Shown in pieces: positions 36,918 through 46,659 of a DNA stretch of 64,000 bases (the first letter of the stretch is position 1; every line of letters starts with the position of its first letter). The DNA lies in NCBI RefSeq assembly GCF_028009165.1, contig NC_079246.1, positions 2,728,001 to 2,792,000 of the forward strand, given 5' to 3'. The notes under the pieces were generated by a model that saw only the letters and a program-made list of their open reading frames with translations, had not been told where the DNA came from and made no database searches. The stretch comes from Akanthomyces muscarius (taxonomy: Eukaryota; Ascomycota; Sordariomycetes; Hypocreales; Cordycipitaceae). Both the position numbers and the translations under genes were made by a program.

Positions 36918-37733
36918 ATGCCTATCAAAGGACTACTGAAGGGCAAAACCGCACTGATTACAGGGGGCACAACTGGCATTGGTCGAGCGATTTGCTTGCA
37001 ATATCTGAAGCAAGGGGCGGATGTGCTCGTCAACCACCTCGGTTTAGAAAAGGATCAGGTCTTTTTGGACTCGCTGATAGCGGAGGCCAATAGATTACGA
37101 CAAGGGGACTCTGAATCGGGTCTACTTGCGCACGAGATCGGTGACGTGCGGCATCAAGAGACGGCGACCAAATTAGTTGCCGCTACTGTACAGCACTCTC
37201 GCGACGGCCGTCTGGATATTTGCGTTAGCAATGCAGGGGTCTGCACATTTGCTGATTTCCTAACACTCTCGCCGGATCTTTTTGAAATGACAGCCAGGAC
37301 GAATCTGGATGGGGCATTCTACATTACTCAAGCGGCAGCTCGACAGATGGCTCTTCATCAGGAACCATCGGGTGGCAGCATCATTGGAATGTCCTCCATC
37401 TCCGCTTTGGTTGGAGGAAGCCTTCAAACTCACTACACTCCCACAAAAGCCGGTGTCACTAGCCTCATGCAGAGCACGGCGGTGGCTTTGGGTAAATATG
37501 GTATCCGGTGCAATGCGCTTCTGCCAGGAACTATCCGCACCCAGCTAAATGAAGATGATCTTGCCGATGATGGCAAGAGAACATACATGGAAGGGCGCAT
37601 TCCCCTTGGTCGCACTGGAATCCCAGATGACATGGCAGGCCCTGCCGTCTTCCTCGCTTGCGACGAGTTGAGTGCCTACGTGACGGGCGCTCAATTGCTT
37701 GTCGACGGTGGTCTCTACGTGAATCTACAATGA
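36918..37733 (+). CDS. L-rhamnose 1-dehydrogenase, SDR family (LRA1/LraA type)
   Basis: Single exon, 271 aa. A classical short-chain dehydrogenase: TGGTTGIG at residues 15-22 binds NAD(P), NAG at 105-107, the catalytic serine in MSSIS (about 160) and YTPTK (Y173, K177). The segment QYLKQGADVLVNHLG after the nucleotide-binding helix is typical of the fungal L-rhamnose 1-dehydrogenases, where the N-H pair fits use of NADP or either cofactor. It would oxidise L-rhamnose to L-rhamnono-1,4-lactone in the cytosol. A related SDR with another sugar substrate cannot be ruled out from sequence alone, but the neighbouring rhamnonate dehydratase on the same strand supports the call. Confidence 0.82.
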   Translation: MPIKGLLKGKTALITGGTTGIGRAICLQYLKQGADVLVNHLGLEKDQVFLDSLIAEANRLRQGDSESGLLAHEIGDVRHQETATKLVAATVQHSRDGRLDICVSNAGVCTFADFLTLSPDLFEMTARTNLDGAFYITQAAARQMALHQEPSGGSIIGMSSISALVGGSLQTHYTPTKAGVTSLMQSTAVALGKYGIRCNALLPGTIRTQLNEDDLADDGKRTYMEGRIPLGRTGIPDDMAGPAVFLACDELSAYVTGAQLLVDGGLYVNLQ

Positions 37734-39668
37734 ACCAGCTGCGCTTGAAGAGACAGAGCAGAGTAGGCCCGGTCGCCACTTGAAGCACAAATCCTCTCTG
37801 TTCAGAATAAGAAGGGCTGTGTTATTGAATTTGTCCTGTTAAAAACATCATGAGTACGACATGGTTCACAAGTATAGTAGCAATCGATCAATGATATGAG
37901 GGCTACTTGGTGGCTTCGGTTCCGGGCCGGGCAAAAAGTGAATAACGACAAGTCGACAAACGTGTGGAGCGGGTCACAGTGGACCACAGTTAGAGTATAC
38001 ATTAATTATGTTACAACACAGTGAAATTTCAGTATGTTCTGATGTTTTCCTGCGAATGTTGCGAAGCCCATGAATAGATCCGATTCGCGGTACAATGTGA
38101 GACATTGCATAATGTCTCAGCATCTCAGACATGCTAGATCCTCATACTACGAGCACATTGGAATAGGCTTTAATTGCTTTAGTAAATGGCAGATAGTCAT
38201 GAAAGGCACGCCGCTGCTCGCAGTCTGCTGGCTCTCAAGCTCTCTGCCGCCAACTGGGTTTGATGGGGTAGTTGGACCTCCGGAGCCGACCTCCGGGATG
38301 ACATACAGACGACCACGAAGGCCACGCGAATTTTACTCCCAAACGATACGCATTCACTAGCGTTTCCCCTGGCATTCCGGCAGCATTGGCCTTGAGAATG
38401 AAGGGCCGGATAAGCCATTGGGCGGTGGACCTCTTCAATTGTTGTGGAGAGGATCTGACGTCATGGTGCATCGGTTGTCTCAACGTGACGGCCTGTTCTC
38501 TTGTAAACTACTACTTCGGCATACTCGAGGCCAAGCCACGGTTGCAATGATGGCGGTGGGCTGTATGCACACAATGGACATTCAGAAGTGGTTTGAATTG
38601 AGATGATCGAGAAGCCGTAGCATCGAAGCGGTCGTTAGAGTCGACCAAAACCAGCGTCGCTGGAGTGCATGTGGAACTACTCAGCGACGAGTCCTAGAAT
38701 CTGGTGATTGAAATAGCCAAATACTTTAAAGAGGGGCGAAAGAGGGGATTAAATTGTAAAAGCCGATCAACAGCGTGGCGACAAGAGACGACCGCAAAAT
38801 AACGGCTGTCGTATCTGGTTTGTCTAGGTCCAAGAGCTGAGACTCCTTCATCGTTGAGGTACCGGAGACTCAGGGGGCGCCATCGGGTGTGACACACCGC
38901 TTGAGAGAGATGTGTCGTTCATTTTCCTAGACAAGGAAGCCGAAGCTTGAGCGAGCATGCAAGGCTTGAGACGTGGCAAACTATTGGCTGTGATTGTCAG
39001 GCATATCCTACCACTTTGTGCTCACCTCTAGGAGCTTGAGGATAAGTCGCCGCTTGGCAGTGGCAGAACTAACAGAACGTGGCGTTGCTTGAAGGGGACT
39101 GAGAACTTTTCTTTTACTGGTAGCGCCGCCAGGGCCGAAGTCATGGCTGTGACTGCGTCATCGCTGATGATGGAAGCCGTTAGTACGGAGCACCAGGCTG
39201 CGCTTGAAGGAAGTACCGTTTGGCTGGCTTGCTTGCCAAAAGCTACGTAGCTATCGTTTTTCGCCCCATGCCATACCCACCTAATCCTATATTGGACAAT
39301 CACATCGCAGAGTTTTCCGAGTATGTGGAACTGTGGTGGATCAAAACCTTTTTATCATGGGTATCTCGCTCCGGTTGCCGTAAAACGAACCAGTGAAAAT
39401 GAAGGGGTCGCCCTACGGCCATGCTGCACACCTGTTGCACACGAATAAGCCGCGGGGTGATGAAGTCACCACCAAAGCGCAGCCCGGTATATAAATACAC
39501 TACATACTCCCACCGTTCAAGACGGTAGAGCTTTAGATCTATATCATTCTCAATTCTCCACACAATCAGGCCCGCACAAATCCTGCTCCAGAGATATTAG
39601 CACAGATCCTAAAGTGGTTCCCATTTCAACTGTATCGACATTCGAAACTCGATCAAACGTATCACACA
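37734..39668. other. Gene-poor 1.9 kb stretch
   Basis: I could not identify a gene. On minus, 38483-38235 has an 82-codon frame, but it has no recognisable domain and no clear continuation. The right end contains a TATA-like sequence of the HAD gene. Confidence 0.45.
39488..39497 (+). promoter_or_regulatory. TATA-like box upstream of the HAD gene
   Basis: TATATAAATA lies about 170 bp before the ATG at 39669. Position suits a core promoter; not proven. Confidence 0.4.
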
Positions 39669-40999
39669 ATGGCTACACCGAAGCAGGAGGCCGCTTTCTT
39701 CGAGCAAGTAGCCCACGTTAAGCGCAAGATGAGTGTCTCTACAGGAACACCAGTCGACTCTGCGCCAGGTTCACCCGACTTAATCTCGGGTAGCTCTAGA
39801 GGTAGCATGACAAGCATTGCAACCCCTGGCTCTGTCAATTCTCCTAGCAATGTCGCCGACTCATTCGTCTTTGCCTTTGACATTGATGGTGTTCTTGTTC
39901 GTGGCGGCAAACCTATTCCAGAAGCCATCAAGGCGATGCAAGTTCTCAACGGCGACAACGAATACGGTCTACGCATGTAAGCTGTTCCAATGCGTCGGCA
40001 GTTACACTTTATCTAACATATTCCAGCCCTCACATCTTCCTCACCAATGGAGGTGGCAAGACGGAAGAGCAGCGCTGCAAAGACCTGTCCGGTCAGCTCA
40101 AGCAAGACGTCAAACCCGGTCAATTTATCTGTGGACACACTCCTATGAGGGAGATGGCCGAGAAGTACAAGACAGTCCTGGTCATTGGCGGTGAAGGTGA
40201 GACCTGCCGCAATGTTGCTGAGGGCTACGGCTTCAAGGATGTCGTGACCCCTGGCGACATTATCAAGCACGACGCCGCAACGACACCTTTCCGCAAGCTC
40301 ACGGACGAGGAGCACGCAAATTCGCGCACTCGCGACTTTTCCGACGTCGTCATTGACGCTGTCTTTGTCTTTGCCGACTCTCGTGACTGGGCAGGCGATA
40401 TTCAGATTATGCTTGATGTGGCCATGTCAAAGGGTGGTGTTCTTAGCGAGCGCAGCGAGACCTTCGACGAAGGCCCACCATTTTATTTCTCCCACAACGA
40501 CGTCGTCTGGTCAGCCGCACACGAGCACGTCCGTCTTGGTATGGGCGCCTTGCGCCGCATGTTCGAAATTACATTCAAAGATATAACTGGCGGCAAGGGC
40601 GAGCTGCACACGCATGCCTTTGGCAAGCCCCAAGTTCCCACGTTCGAGTTTGCCTATCGTCTCATGGGCCAGTGGCGTCAGACAGAGCATGGCCTCGTCA
40701 AGCCTCCTCAGACTGTCTACTTTGTCGGGGACACCCCCGAGAGTGATATTCGTGGCACCAACGCCGTCAATGAGAAGGCCGAGAACGAGTGGTACAGCAT
40801 CCTCGTCAAGACGGGCGTCTATGAAGAGGGTACTGAACCCGCCTACAAGCCACGCGTGACTGTCGGCACGGTTCTCGATGCTGTCAATCATGGCATACAG
40901 CGAGAGATGCGCAAGCGTGTCGCAAAGACACTCCAAAAGGACGTGATCACGCCTAGCGACACACTGGCCGTTGTGGAACCTGATGAGCTGCAAGTCTAG
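39669..40999 (+). CDS. HAD superfamily IIA hydrolase, CECR5/HDHD5 (YKR070W) type
   Basis: Two exons, 39669-39976 and 40027-40999, 426 aa. After a serine-rich N-terminal tail, motif I is FAFDIDGVL (D71 and D73), motif II FLTNGGGKTEEQR follows the intron, and motif III/IV is YFVGDTPESDIRGTN near residue 355. The long insertion with DWAGDIQIMLDV and GALRRMFEITFKDI matches the family typified by human HDHD5 and yeast YKR070W, mitochondrial proteins of unknown substrate. The N terminus here is not a clear mitochondrial presequence, so location is open. The intron is required: it splits R-I-P at the entry to motif II, with GTAAGC and a CTAAC branch site. Confidence 0.87.
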
Positions 41000-41353
41000 T
41001 GTCTCATTTGGTCATCGCACTTTCATTACTGATCTACAATTATCTCCTCTTTCACGATTCATGGTTCTTGCTCTCATTATAGCAATGTTTTATTCATATT
41101 TGGCATGGAGTCACTTTTTTTTTTTGTATTTTATAAAGACTATATTGCCGCTAGGTCACCTAGCAGATTCAGTGTCACCCAAGAGCTGGAACGGCGCAAC
41201 TTGAAATTAATCAATCATTTTCCTACCTAGCTAAATAAAATGTTGCAATTGCCAACCACATCTCATTTCTGGCGACTTGGGCGGATTTGTAGAGAGAGTG
41301 TGACAGGCGCACGACTAAGGAAGATTGATAGCACGCAAGGTCGTCGTTTCGTA
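41000..41353. other. Convergent 3' intergenic region
   Basis: 354 bp between converging stops of the HAD gene and the Rad51-like gene, with a T run near 41116. Nothing else seen. Confidence 0.5.
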
Positions 41354-42248
41354 TCAGATTCGACTGTCATGGAAGACGAATCCTCCCCATGCGGATGATA
41401 CTTGCCACCCGGCAGCATCGACCGTTCTTTGGCGCTCCTCTCGCCGCCGCAGCGCCACCTCAATACTGGTGTTTGGTGGGAAGGGCCGGACTTCCTCTCG
41501 GTCGACACGGAGCCAGCCTTTCCATCCGGCTGTGATATCACCGCCTCCCACTCCACCAAGCACCATCGTTCCCCAGAGCTCTCGGACGGCGCTGTGCCTT
41601 GCTAGGTGATTAAATAGTATGTAGTTTTCGGTGTTGATGATGATGTCTCTTGCCTGATCGCGCGTGTTTTCAGCCGGTCGCATCACGTATATGTGCTCGA
41701 GATCGGATTTATTACACGTCAACCTAGAAGCTTGAAACCGGCCTTCATAGTCGACGATGATGATGGCTTTGTTGTTGGGGGCTGAGGCAAGAGTAGATGC
41801 GACTTTGTATATGAGTGGAAGATAACGGCCCGTGACGGACAGTCCTCCGATTTTAGTGCTTCGAAAGTGTTGGGCAACAATTTCGTCTAATTCATCCATC
41901 CCTGTGGTCTTGATTTTATAATTTGTTGCTGAACCCCCCTCGTGTGCCGTGCCTTGGTTGTAAGCGTTCCGGATGCTGTCGAGGATCTACATCAGTCAGC
42001 GACGCAACCGTTGTGCGAGCTTGAATAAGAAAAGAAGCCAGATATCGGGGACTCTGTTTTTAAAACCGAGAATCCATGCATACTTGCTCTGTTTCTATAT
42101 TTTGGGGGGTTGGGGGGTTTGGGGGGGGGTCGTTTTGTGATTGCTTTGGTGCTGGTGGTGTCATTGTCTGAGGCAATTTTGTACGCACCTCTTCTAGACT
42201 TTCACCACGCACCTCATTAAGGATACGGCTACCCAGGGCCGCGTCCAT
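41354..42248 (-). CDS. Divergent Rad51-paralogue-like (RecA-fold) protein, possibly XRCC2/Psy3-type
   Basis: Two exons, 42248-42189 and 41986-41354, 230 aa. The order of motifs resembles a RecA/Rad51 core: TTGMDELDEIV (compare GxxxLDxLL), then GGLSVTGRY where Walker A would stand but without the GKT lysine, then KAIIIVDYEGRFQASRLT, which resembles the Rad51-family segment IDTEGxFxxxRL, then DLEHIYVMRP. Rad51 paralogues in the Shu/XRCC2 group lack or vary Walker A and act as mediators of homologous recombination. I cannot name the orthologue. The 202 bp intron (41987-42188) has a GTGCGT donor and a GCTGAC...TAG acceptor, and contains a long C run (G run on plus). ATG 42248 lies 14 bp from the ATG of the divergent SOM1-like gene. 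Confidence 0.6.
42104..42129 (+). other. G-tract cluster, possible G-quadruplex
   Basis: Runs of 6, 6 and 9 guanines on plus, separated by TT and TTT, within the intron of the Rad51-like gene. It satisfies a relaxed G4 pattern if the longest run splits. Confidence 0.55.
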
Positions 42249-42262
42249 CACCGCATTTGAAG

Positions 42263-42689
42263 ATGTCGCCGCCGTGTCCCAGTTTTGATGCCTCGGAGCT
42301 GCCCACCCGTATCCAGCAAGTCGCTGATGGCCGCCGGCGCAAGCTGGAGGGGGGGGGCCGCCGGATAGAGCTTTCAGCTTGCGAGCTGTTCAAGATGAAT
42401 CAATGGGAATGTGAGCTGAAGGATGAGTCGATGCAGCACAGTCCAATCAGTTGCTGGCCTGTCACACGTTTCTTTCGAGTGTGAGTATATTATCTCACTC
42501 ACCCTTATATATTCCGTCAGGTAATAGTAGGGCTGACACTGGTTGGGCAGGTGCAAAGACAAAAAGGTCACTTTTTCGGTAGAGACCACGGCTTGGGAAG
42601 GGAAGACTAGCGGCACGTTGCCGCCTCCCAGCAGTACTCACAATCAGAGCACGACATTCCAATGGACGAATAATTGGTCAGAGTCGTGA
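42263..42689 (+). CDS. SOM1-like mitochondrial inner membrane protease subunit
   Basis: Two exons, 42263-42480 and 42551-42689, 118 aa. Small cysteine-bearing protein: MSPPCPSFDASELPTRIQQ, then ELSACELFKMNQWECEL, ISCWPVTRFFR, and across the intron VCKDKKVTFSVETTAWE. Fungal Som1 proteins have this length, the paired C...C spacing and the CWPV/FRxC block. Yeast Som1 works with the Imp1/Imp2 inner membrane protease that processes intermembrane-space proteins. The GTGAGT donor and CTGAC...CAG acceptor keep the conserved join in frame. A 9-base G run (42349-42357) lies in the coding part and is a likely place for sequencing errors. Similarity is from memory of the family, so moderate confidence. 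Confidence 0.65.
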
Positions 42690-43345
42690 TGCGAATAAAA
42701 GCCCGAAAACTTTTTTCGTGCCGTTGGAAATTTCATCAGCGAGTCGGGTGGCTTGCAATTCTGCTTGCATAATCAGCAGTAACAATGATCGTTTATTCGA
42801 CCACAGTATCCAGCCGTCTCTTTTGTCCCCAAAGAAAATGTCATCAGCGGAATTGGCATCTCTTTCAGCGTTTGATGCAAAGTCAATGGCACAGTGTGGC
42901 AACCCAACCGGCTGCTCACCTTGGCCCATGACTGGCAGGATCGGGATTAACTGGTCAACAGACCAAGCTTAAACTAGCCGTTAAATCACCTCGCTATTAT
43001 TGTACAATATCAAAATCGGTGGCATCGCCCGCCATTTATCGATTGATTATTAATGAACCAACTCCAGAACCGGGCAAGTTTGTTTTCAATCTACGTGCAT
43101 GAGACAGTTGTACAGTATAGGGAAAGCGCCATGGTCACAAAAGAAATTGATTGATAAATCCAGCTCAGGTCTATTCGGATTGCCTTTGCCTAATGTACAC
43201 ATTATCCGGTGACCAACCAGTCCATTACAGACCTGGCAGCGCTCATATTCCACCGTCTATTTGCCAATTCCAACTGCATCGGGGTTGCGGTCGGCTAAAA
43301 AATTTGGCCCTGCTCTTTTGACAACACGTCGGATTTAATCGTAAT
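42690..43345. other. Convergent 3' intergenic region
   Basis: 656 bp between stops of the SOM1-like gene and COX9. No coding feature supported. Confidence 0.5.
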
Positions 43346-43819
43346 TTACTGCTTGTCGGCAGCGCGCTTCTCTTCCAGCTTGGAGTAGTAGTTGTCGCGG
43401 GCAGTCGTTCGAGGAATGTGGTAGCCGTACCTGTTCTCATATTTAGTAATTGACACGGTCAAAACGTATTTGTAGAGTGTAGTAGCAGTAAAGCTCACCA
43501 GAAAGCATTGGCCATGACGAAACCAGCACCTAAAGCACCGCATGTTAGCAAGCACGTATTTAGAGACGGATCTTCATTCTCTGCACAAATCAGTCGAGTG
43601 GCCGCCGTGACAACGAGCACAGTCGAACGATTAATTTCAGTGGATATGGAGAGACGTACCAAGACCAATTCCAAGGTCAAGGATGAGGCGGCGGCGGAGC
43701 ATCTGGGCAAAGGTTAGCCATGTTGAAAAGGACAAGCTCGGGTCAATGGAGCTGTGCCACCACGGCCCAAAGCCATTGAGGTCGCGCAAACGTACGCCAG
43801 TAATCGGAGCGACGGCCAT
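43346..43819 (-). CDS. COX9: Cytochrome c oxidase subunit VIIa (Cox9)
   Basis: Four very small exons: 43819-43796, 43702-43660, 43529-43499 and 43430-43346, 60 aa. The joined product begins MAVAPITG, continues MLRRRLILDLGIGLGAGFVMANAFW as one membrane span after an arginine cluster, and ends YGYHIPRTTARDNYYSKLEEKRAADKQ. Length, single helix and the WYGYH join match fungal subunit VIIa of complex IV in the inner mitochondrial membrane. Each intron has GT-AG ends and the phases (0, 1, 2) add up, so the call depends on all three introns. It shares a 280 bp divergent promoter region with uL22m. Confidence 0.9.
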
Positions 43820-44099
43820 TTTGATTTAGACGTAAGATTCCGGCTATTTGAGGGAGTTGGACGTGTCGATTTGTCTTTTACGGCGCTGGGTTGGGATGAG
43901 GTGATCTTCTTCAGAAGCCAGCCGAGGACTGGGCCGTCAAACGATAATCGCGCTAGCAGTGTCACGTGATGCTAGCTGCAGTCCGGTAAAACCGCGGCCC
44001 CTAGGTAAAAAGACGACTGCGGCGACAATGACCTGGGGAGCTTTTGACCGCAAATAATTCGCACCGCAAAGGGGTAGACGAAGCAATTCCACCACTGCG
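43820..44099. promoter_or_regulatory. Bidirectional promoter, COX9 and uL22m
   Basis: 280 bp between divergent start codons of two nuclear genes for mitochondrial proteins. No TATA box evident; co-expression is an inference from layout. Confidence 0.5.
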
Positions 44100-45206
44100 A
44101 TGAGTCTTCGCCTCGCCTCCCGGCGGCTGATGCCGTCAGGTAAGCTCAATTTCGATATTGTTGCTTCAATTGGCTGATTTTCCAATCAGGGTCGCAATTT
44201 TCTGCGTCTACCGCGACGCTCACGAGCTCGTTGCCTGTAACTTTAGGAACGGTCGCGCAGAAGCGAAACAAATGGAACTTGTTCAAAGGCTGGGGTAAAA
44301 AGACTGAAAAAGAGGATGCACTCTCTGGGCTCGACCTCGACGACCCCAAAAAACGACAGCAGTTCCTCGACCGCAACATGAATGGCAAGATCGAAAACAA
44401 CATCTTCCAAGACGAAATCGAGACCGCAGCCAACAAGGACGCCGAGGATAGCGTGCGCAAGGGACCCGAGAATGTTGAACAGAAGACACGGGAGAACATG
44501 GCCATGGTCATCAATCCAGATCCCCGTGGCCGCATGCGATGGCAACGGAGAAAGGTTATTCAGATGGTGCGCAAGAACGGCAGGATTACCAAGGAGCAAA
44601 AGATCAAGATGACAGAGCGTCAGCTCACTCACAAGAGCCCGTTTATGGCGACCAGCGTCAAGAAGCTGATGATGCTGTCGCGCCAAATTTCGGGCAAGTC
44701 AGTGGATGATGCCATTACACAGATGACATGGTCCAAGAAGAAGATGGCTGCCGAAATTCGATACTACTTGGAAGAGGCTCGCGATCTCGCCATTGCGCAG
44801 CGGGGAATGGGCTTGGGCAAAGTCAACGGCGAGTTCTACGACAGCCCCAGAAAGATTCAGACAGGTGAGGGCAAATGGGTCGAGGTTGTTGATCCATCCC
44901 GCATGTACATTGCACAGGCCTGGGTTGGCCGAGGAAAGTGGCGCGGAAAGAGCATAGACGCTAAAGGCCGTGGAAGAATGGGCCTCATTCAGCATCCCGC
45001 TACATGTACGTGACCCGACGACACTGACTTTCAGGCGTTCTCTGAGCTAATTGCATACTCATCTAGCCCTGACTATCATGCTTAAGGAAGAGAGAACAAG
45101 GGTGCGTGAGCACGAGGAGCGCGAAGCAAAGAAGGCTGCAAAGGGCCCTTGGATCCATCTACCTAACCGTACCGTTCACGGCCAACGACCATACTACAGC
45201 TGGTAA
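44100..45206 (+). CDS. MRPL22: Mitochondrial large-subunit ribosomal protein uL22m
   Basis: Three exons: 44100-44139, 44190-45005 and 45067-45206, 331 aa. A presequence (MSLRLASRRLMPSG...TSSLP) rich in Arg and Ser fits mitochondrial import. The uL22 domain covers about residues 150-320: LTHKSPFMATSVKKLMMLSRQISGKSVDDAITQM, RYYLEEARDLAIAQRGMG, YIAQAWVGRGKWRGKSIDAKGRGRMGLI, and the C-terminal LTIMLKEERTRVREHEEREAKK ending YYSW. The third exon is essential for the conserved last strand. The protein lines the exit tunnel of the mitoribosome. Confidence 0.92.
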
Positions 45207-45585
45207 CACCAGCCTTGGAAATGTGCCAACACGAAGCATTCATCGATACAGTTTCAAATCGAGCTACTTCGAGAATTGTAACAACATATGTACATAGAAA
45301 GAGAGCTGTAAGAATCGAATAAAAAAGAAATAGAATTTCCTCCCTGCCTGCAGTGGCTTGGCACAACCTACGATCGACATTGCCTTGACATAACGTGGCT
45401 ATATCCGTAAGACAAAGCAAGATAAAATGAAGAAAAGAGACAGAAAGGAAGTCGAATATGCACATGAATCTCCCCTTGCTTCAAGATTTTAACACCCACT
45501 GCTTTCATTGCGAACACAAATCGATACAAGTCAAGTCAAGATCCCGTTTTATGACCGCCAGCACACTGTTTTGTGCTAATTTCCA
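45207..45585. other. Convergent 3' intergenic region
   Basis: 379 bp between stops of uL22m and the CFEM gene. Nothing beyond presumed 3' UTRs. Confidence 0.5.
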
Positions 45586-46659
45586 TTACACCATCGTTCG
45601 TGGCTGCTGGCTTGGGATCATATCCTCGTAGCGATTCGACGTCATTTCAATATCATTGCCGTACTTGTCGTACGAATCGCTGTCTCGTCCACGATCATCG
45701 CGCGCGGGGTATGTGCGTCCTGAGCCCGGGAGCGGCTTAGAAATATCCATTGAGTGTCGAGGCGCAGCCTGCTTCTTTCTGCTCCTGAGCAAGCAGAAAG
45801 CTATGACAGCAACTGCCGCGACAACAATCGCAACACCGATACCGATTCCGGCAGCTGCCCCAGAGGAAATACCAGAGGCAGGGACAGGCGAAGATGCCGG
45901 AGAAGTCTCACCAGACGCGGCTGTCGAAGTACTTGAGTGGCTGGATGTAGCAACACCAGACTATTGTCATTCAGTAAGTAATAACTTCTCTTGTATACAA
46001 CATCATACTAACAGATAATGTGTTGCTTGTGATTGTGGTGCTCGGGGTGGTTGGAGTGGCCAATGTGCTGGAAGTGGACGCAGGTGTCGATGTCGATGTC
46101 GGGGTGGGCGATGTTGAAGCTGGCGATGGCGATGAAGTCGAAGGCGGTGCAGTCGATGATGAAGTCGATGATGTTGAAGGAGCTGGCGAGCTTGCTGCGG
46201 GTGAGCTCGTTGATGCCGGCGGAGACGATGTGCCGGCAGAGGCACGAGCAGCGGGCACTTCAGCAGCTTGGGCTACGTCTTGTTAGTATTTGCGAAGTGT
46301 TTATACCTATGGGCGCAACATACGAAGACAGAATCGAGGCGGGTTGTCTCCAACCAGCCCTTGTCGGATTTCATCTACAGTGGCGCCGCATTTCTGTGAG
46401 CACTCGGCGACGAGATCGACGAAGGCTTGCTTTACGCATAGACAGCCGTTTTGATTGGCAGCTGCGCAACCGATCTCTTGAAAGTTTTTGTTTTGAACAT
46501 CGTTGACACATGTTGGCTAGAAGCACTTTGTGTCAGATAGTAGGTTCAGTTCACGAAAAGCGCGATGATGCTAACCACACAACTTCCGTCAGCCATGACA
46601 GTGACGATATTCAAGCCTAGTAGGGCCACGGCGGCCCAAACCTGGAATCGAGTCATCAT
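45586..46659 (-). CDS. CFEM-domain single-pass membrane protein with Ser/Thr/Pro stalk
   Basis: Four exons: 46659-46576, 46516-46324, 46272-46013 and 45960-45586, 303 aa. A signal peptide (MMTRFQVWAAVALLGLNIVTVMA) leads into a CFEM-type module with eight cysteines in the order SCVPTC, IGC, NGCLC, ECSQKC, FC. Exon 3 is almost wholly Ser/Thr/Pro, a likely O-mannosylated stalk. Exon 4 has one membrane helix (AAAGIGIGVAIVVAAVAVIAF) then a basic stop-transfer RSRKK and a tail of about 70 residues with several tyrosines. CFEM proteins of fungi act in haem or iron capture, adhesion and surface sensing; which applies here is unknown. The typical CFEM aspartate before CLC reads asparagine (NQNGCLC), so haem binding is doubtful. 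The layout resembles a cell-wall sensor with extracellular stalk. Splice signals all have GT-AG ends. Confidence 0.82.

Noticed and set aside
38235..38483. Minus-strand frame of 82 codons between LRA1 and the HAD gene
   Set aside because: The product reads like plausible protein, but I recognise no family and find no good splice continuation. Could be a gene relic; not supported enough to list.
46020..46506. Plus-strand Val/Asp/Gly-rich frames opposite the CFEM gene
   Set aside because: Antisense of the Ser/Thr/Pro stalk; the minus strand has signal peptide, cysteine module and membrane helix in frame.
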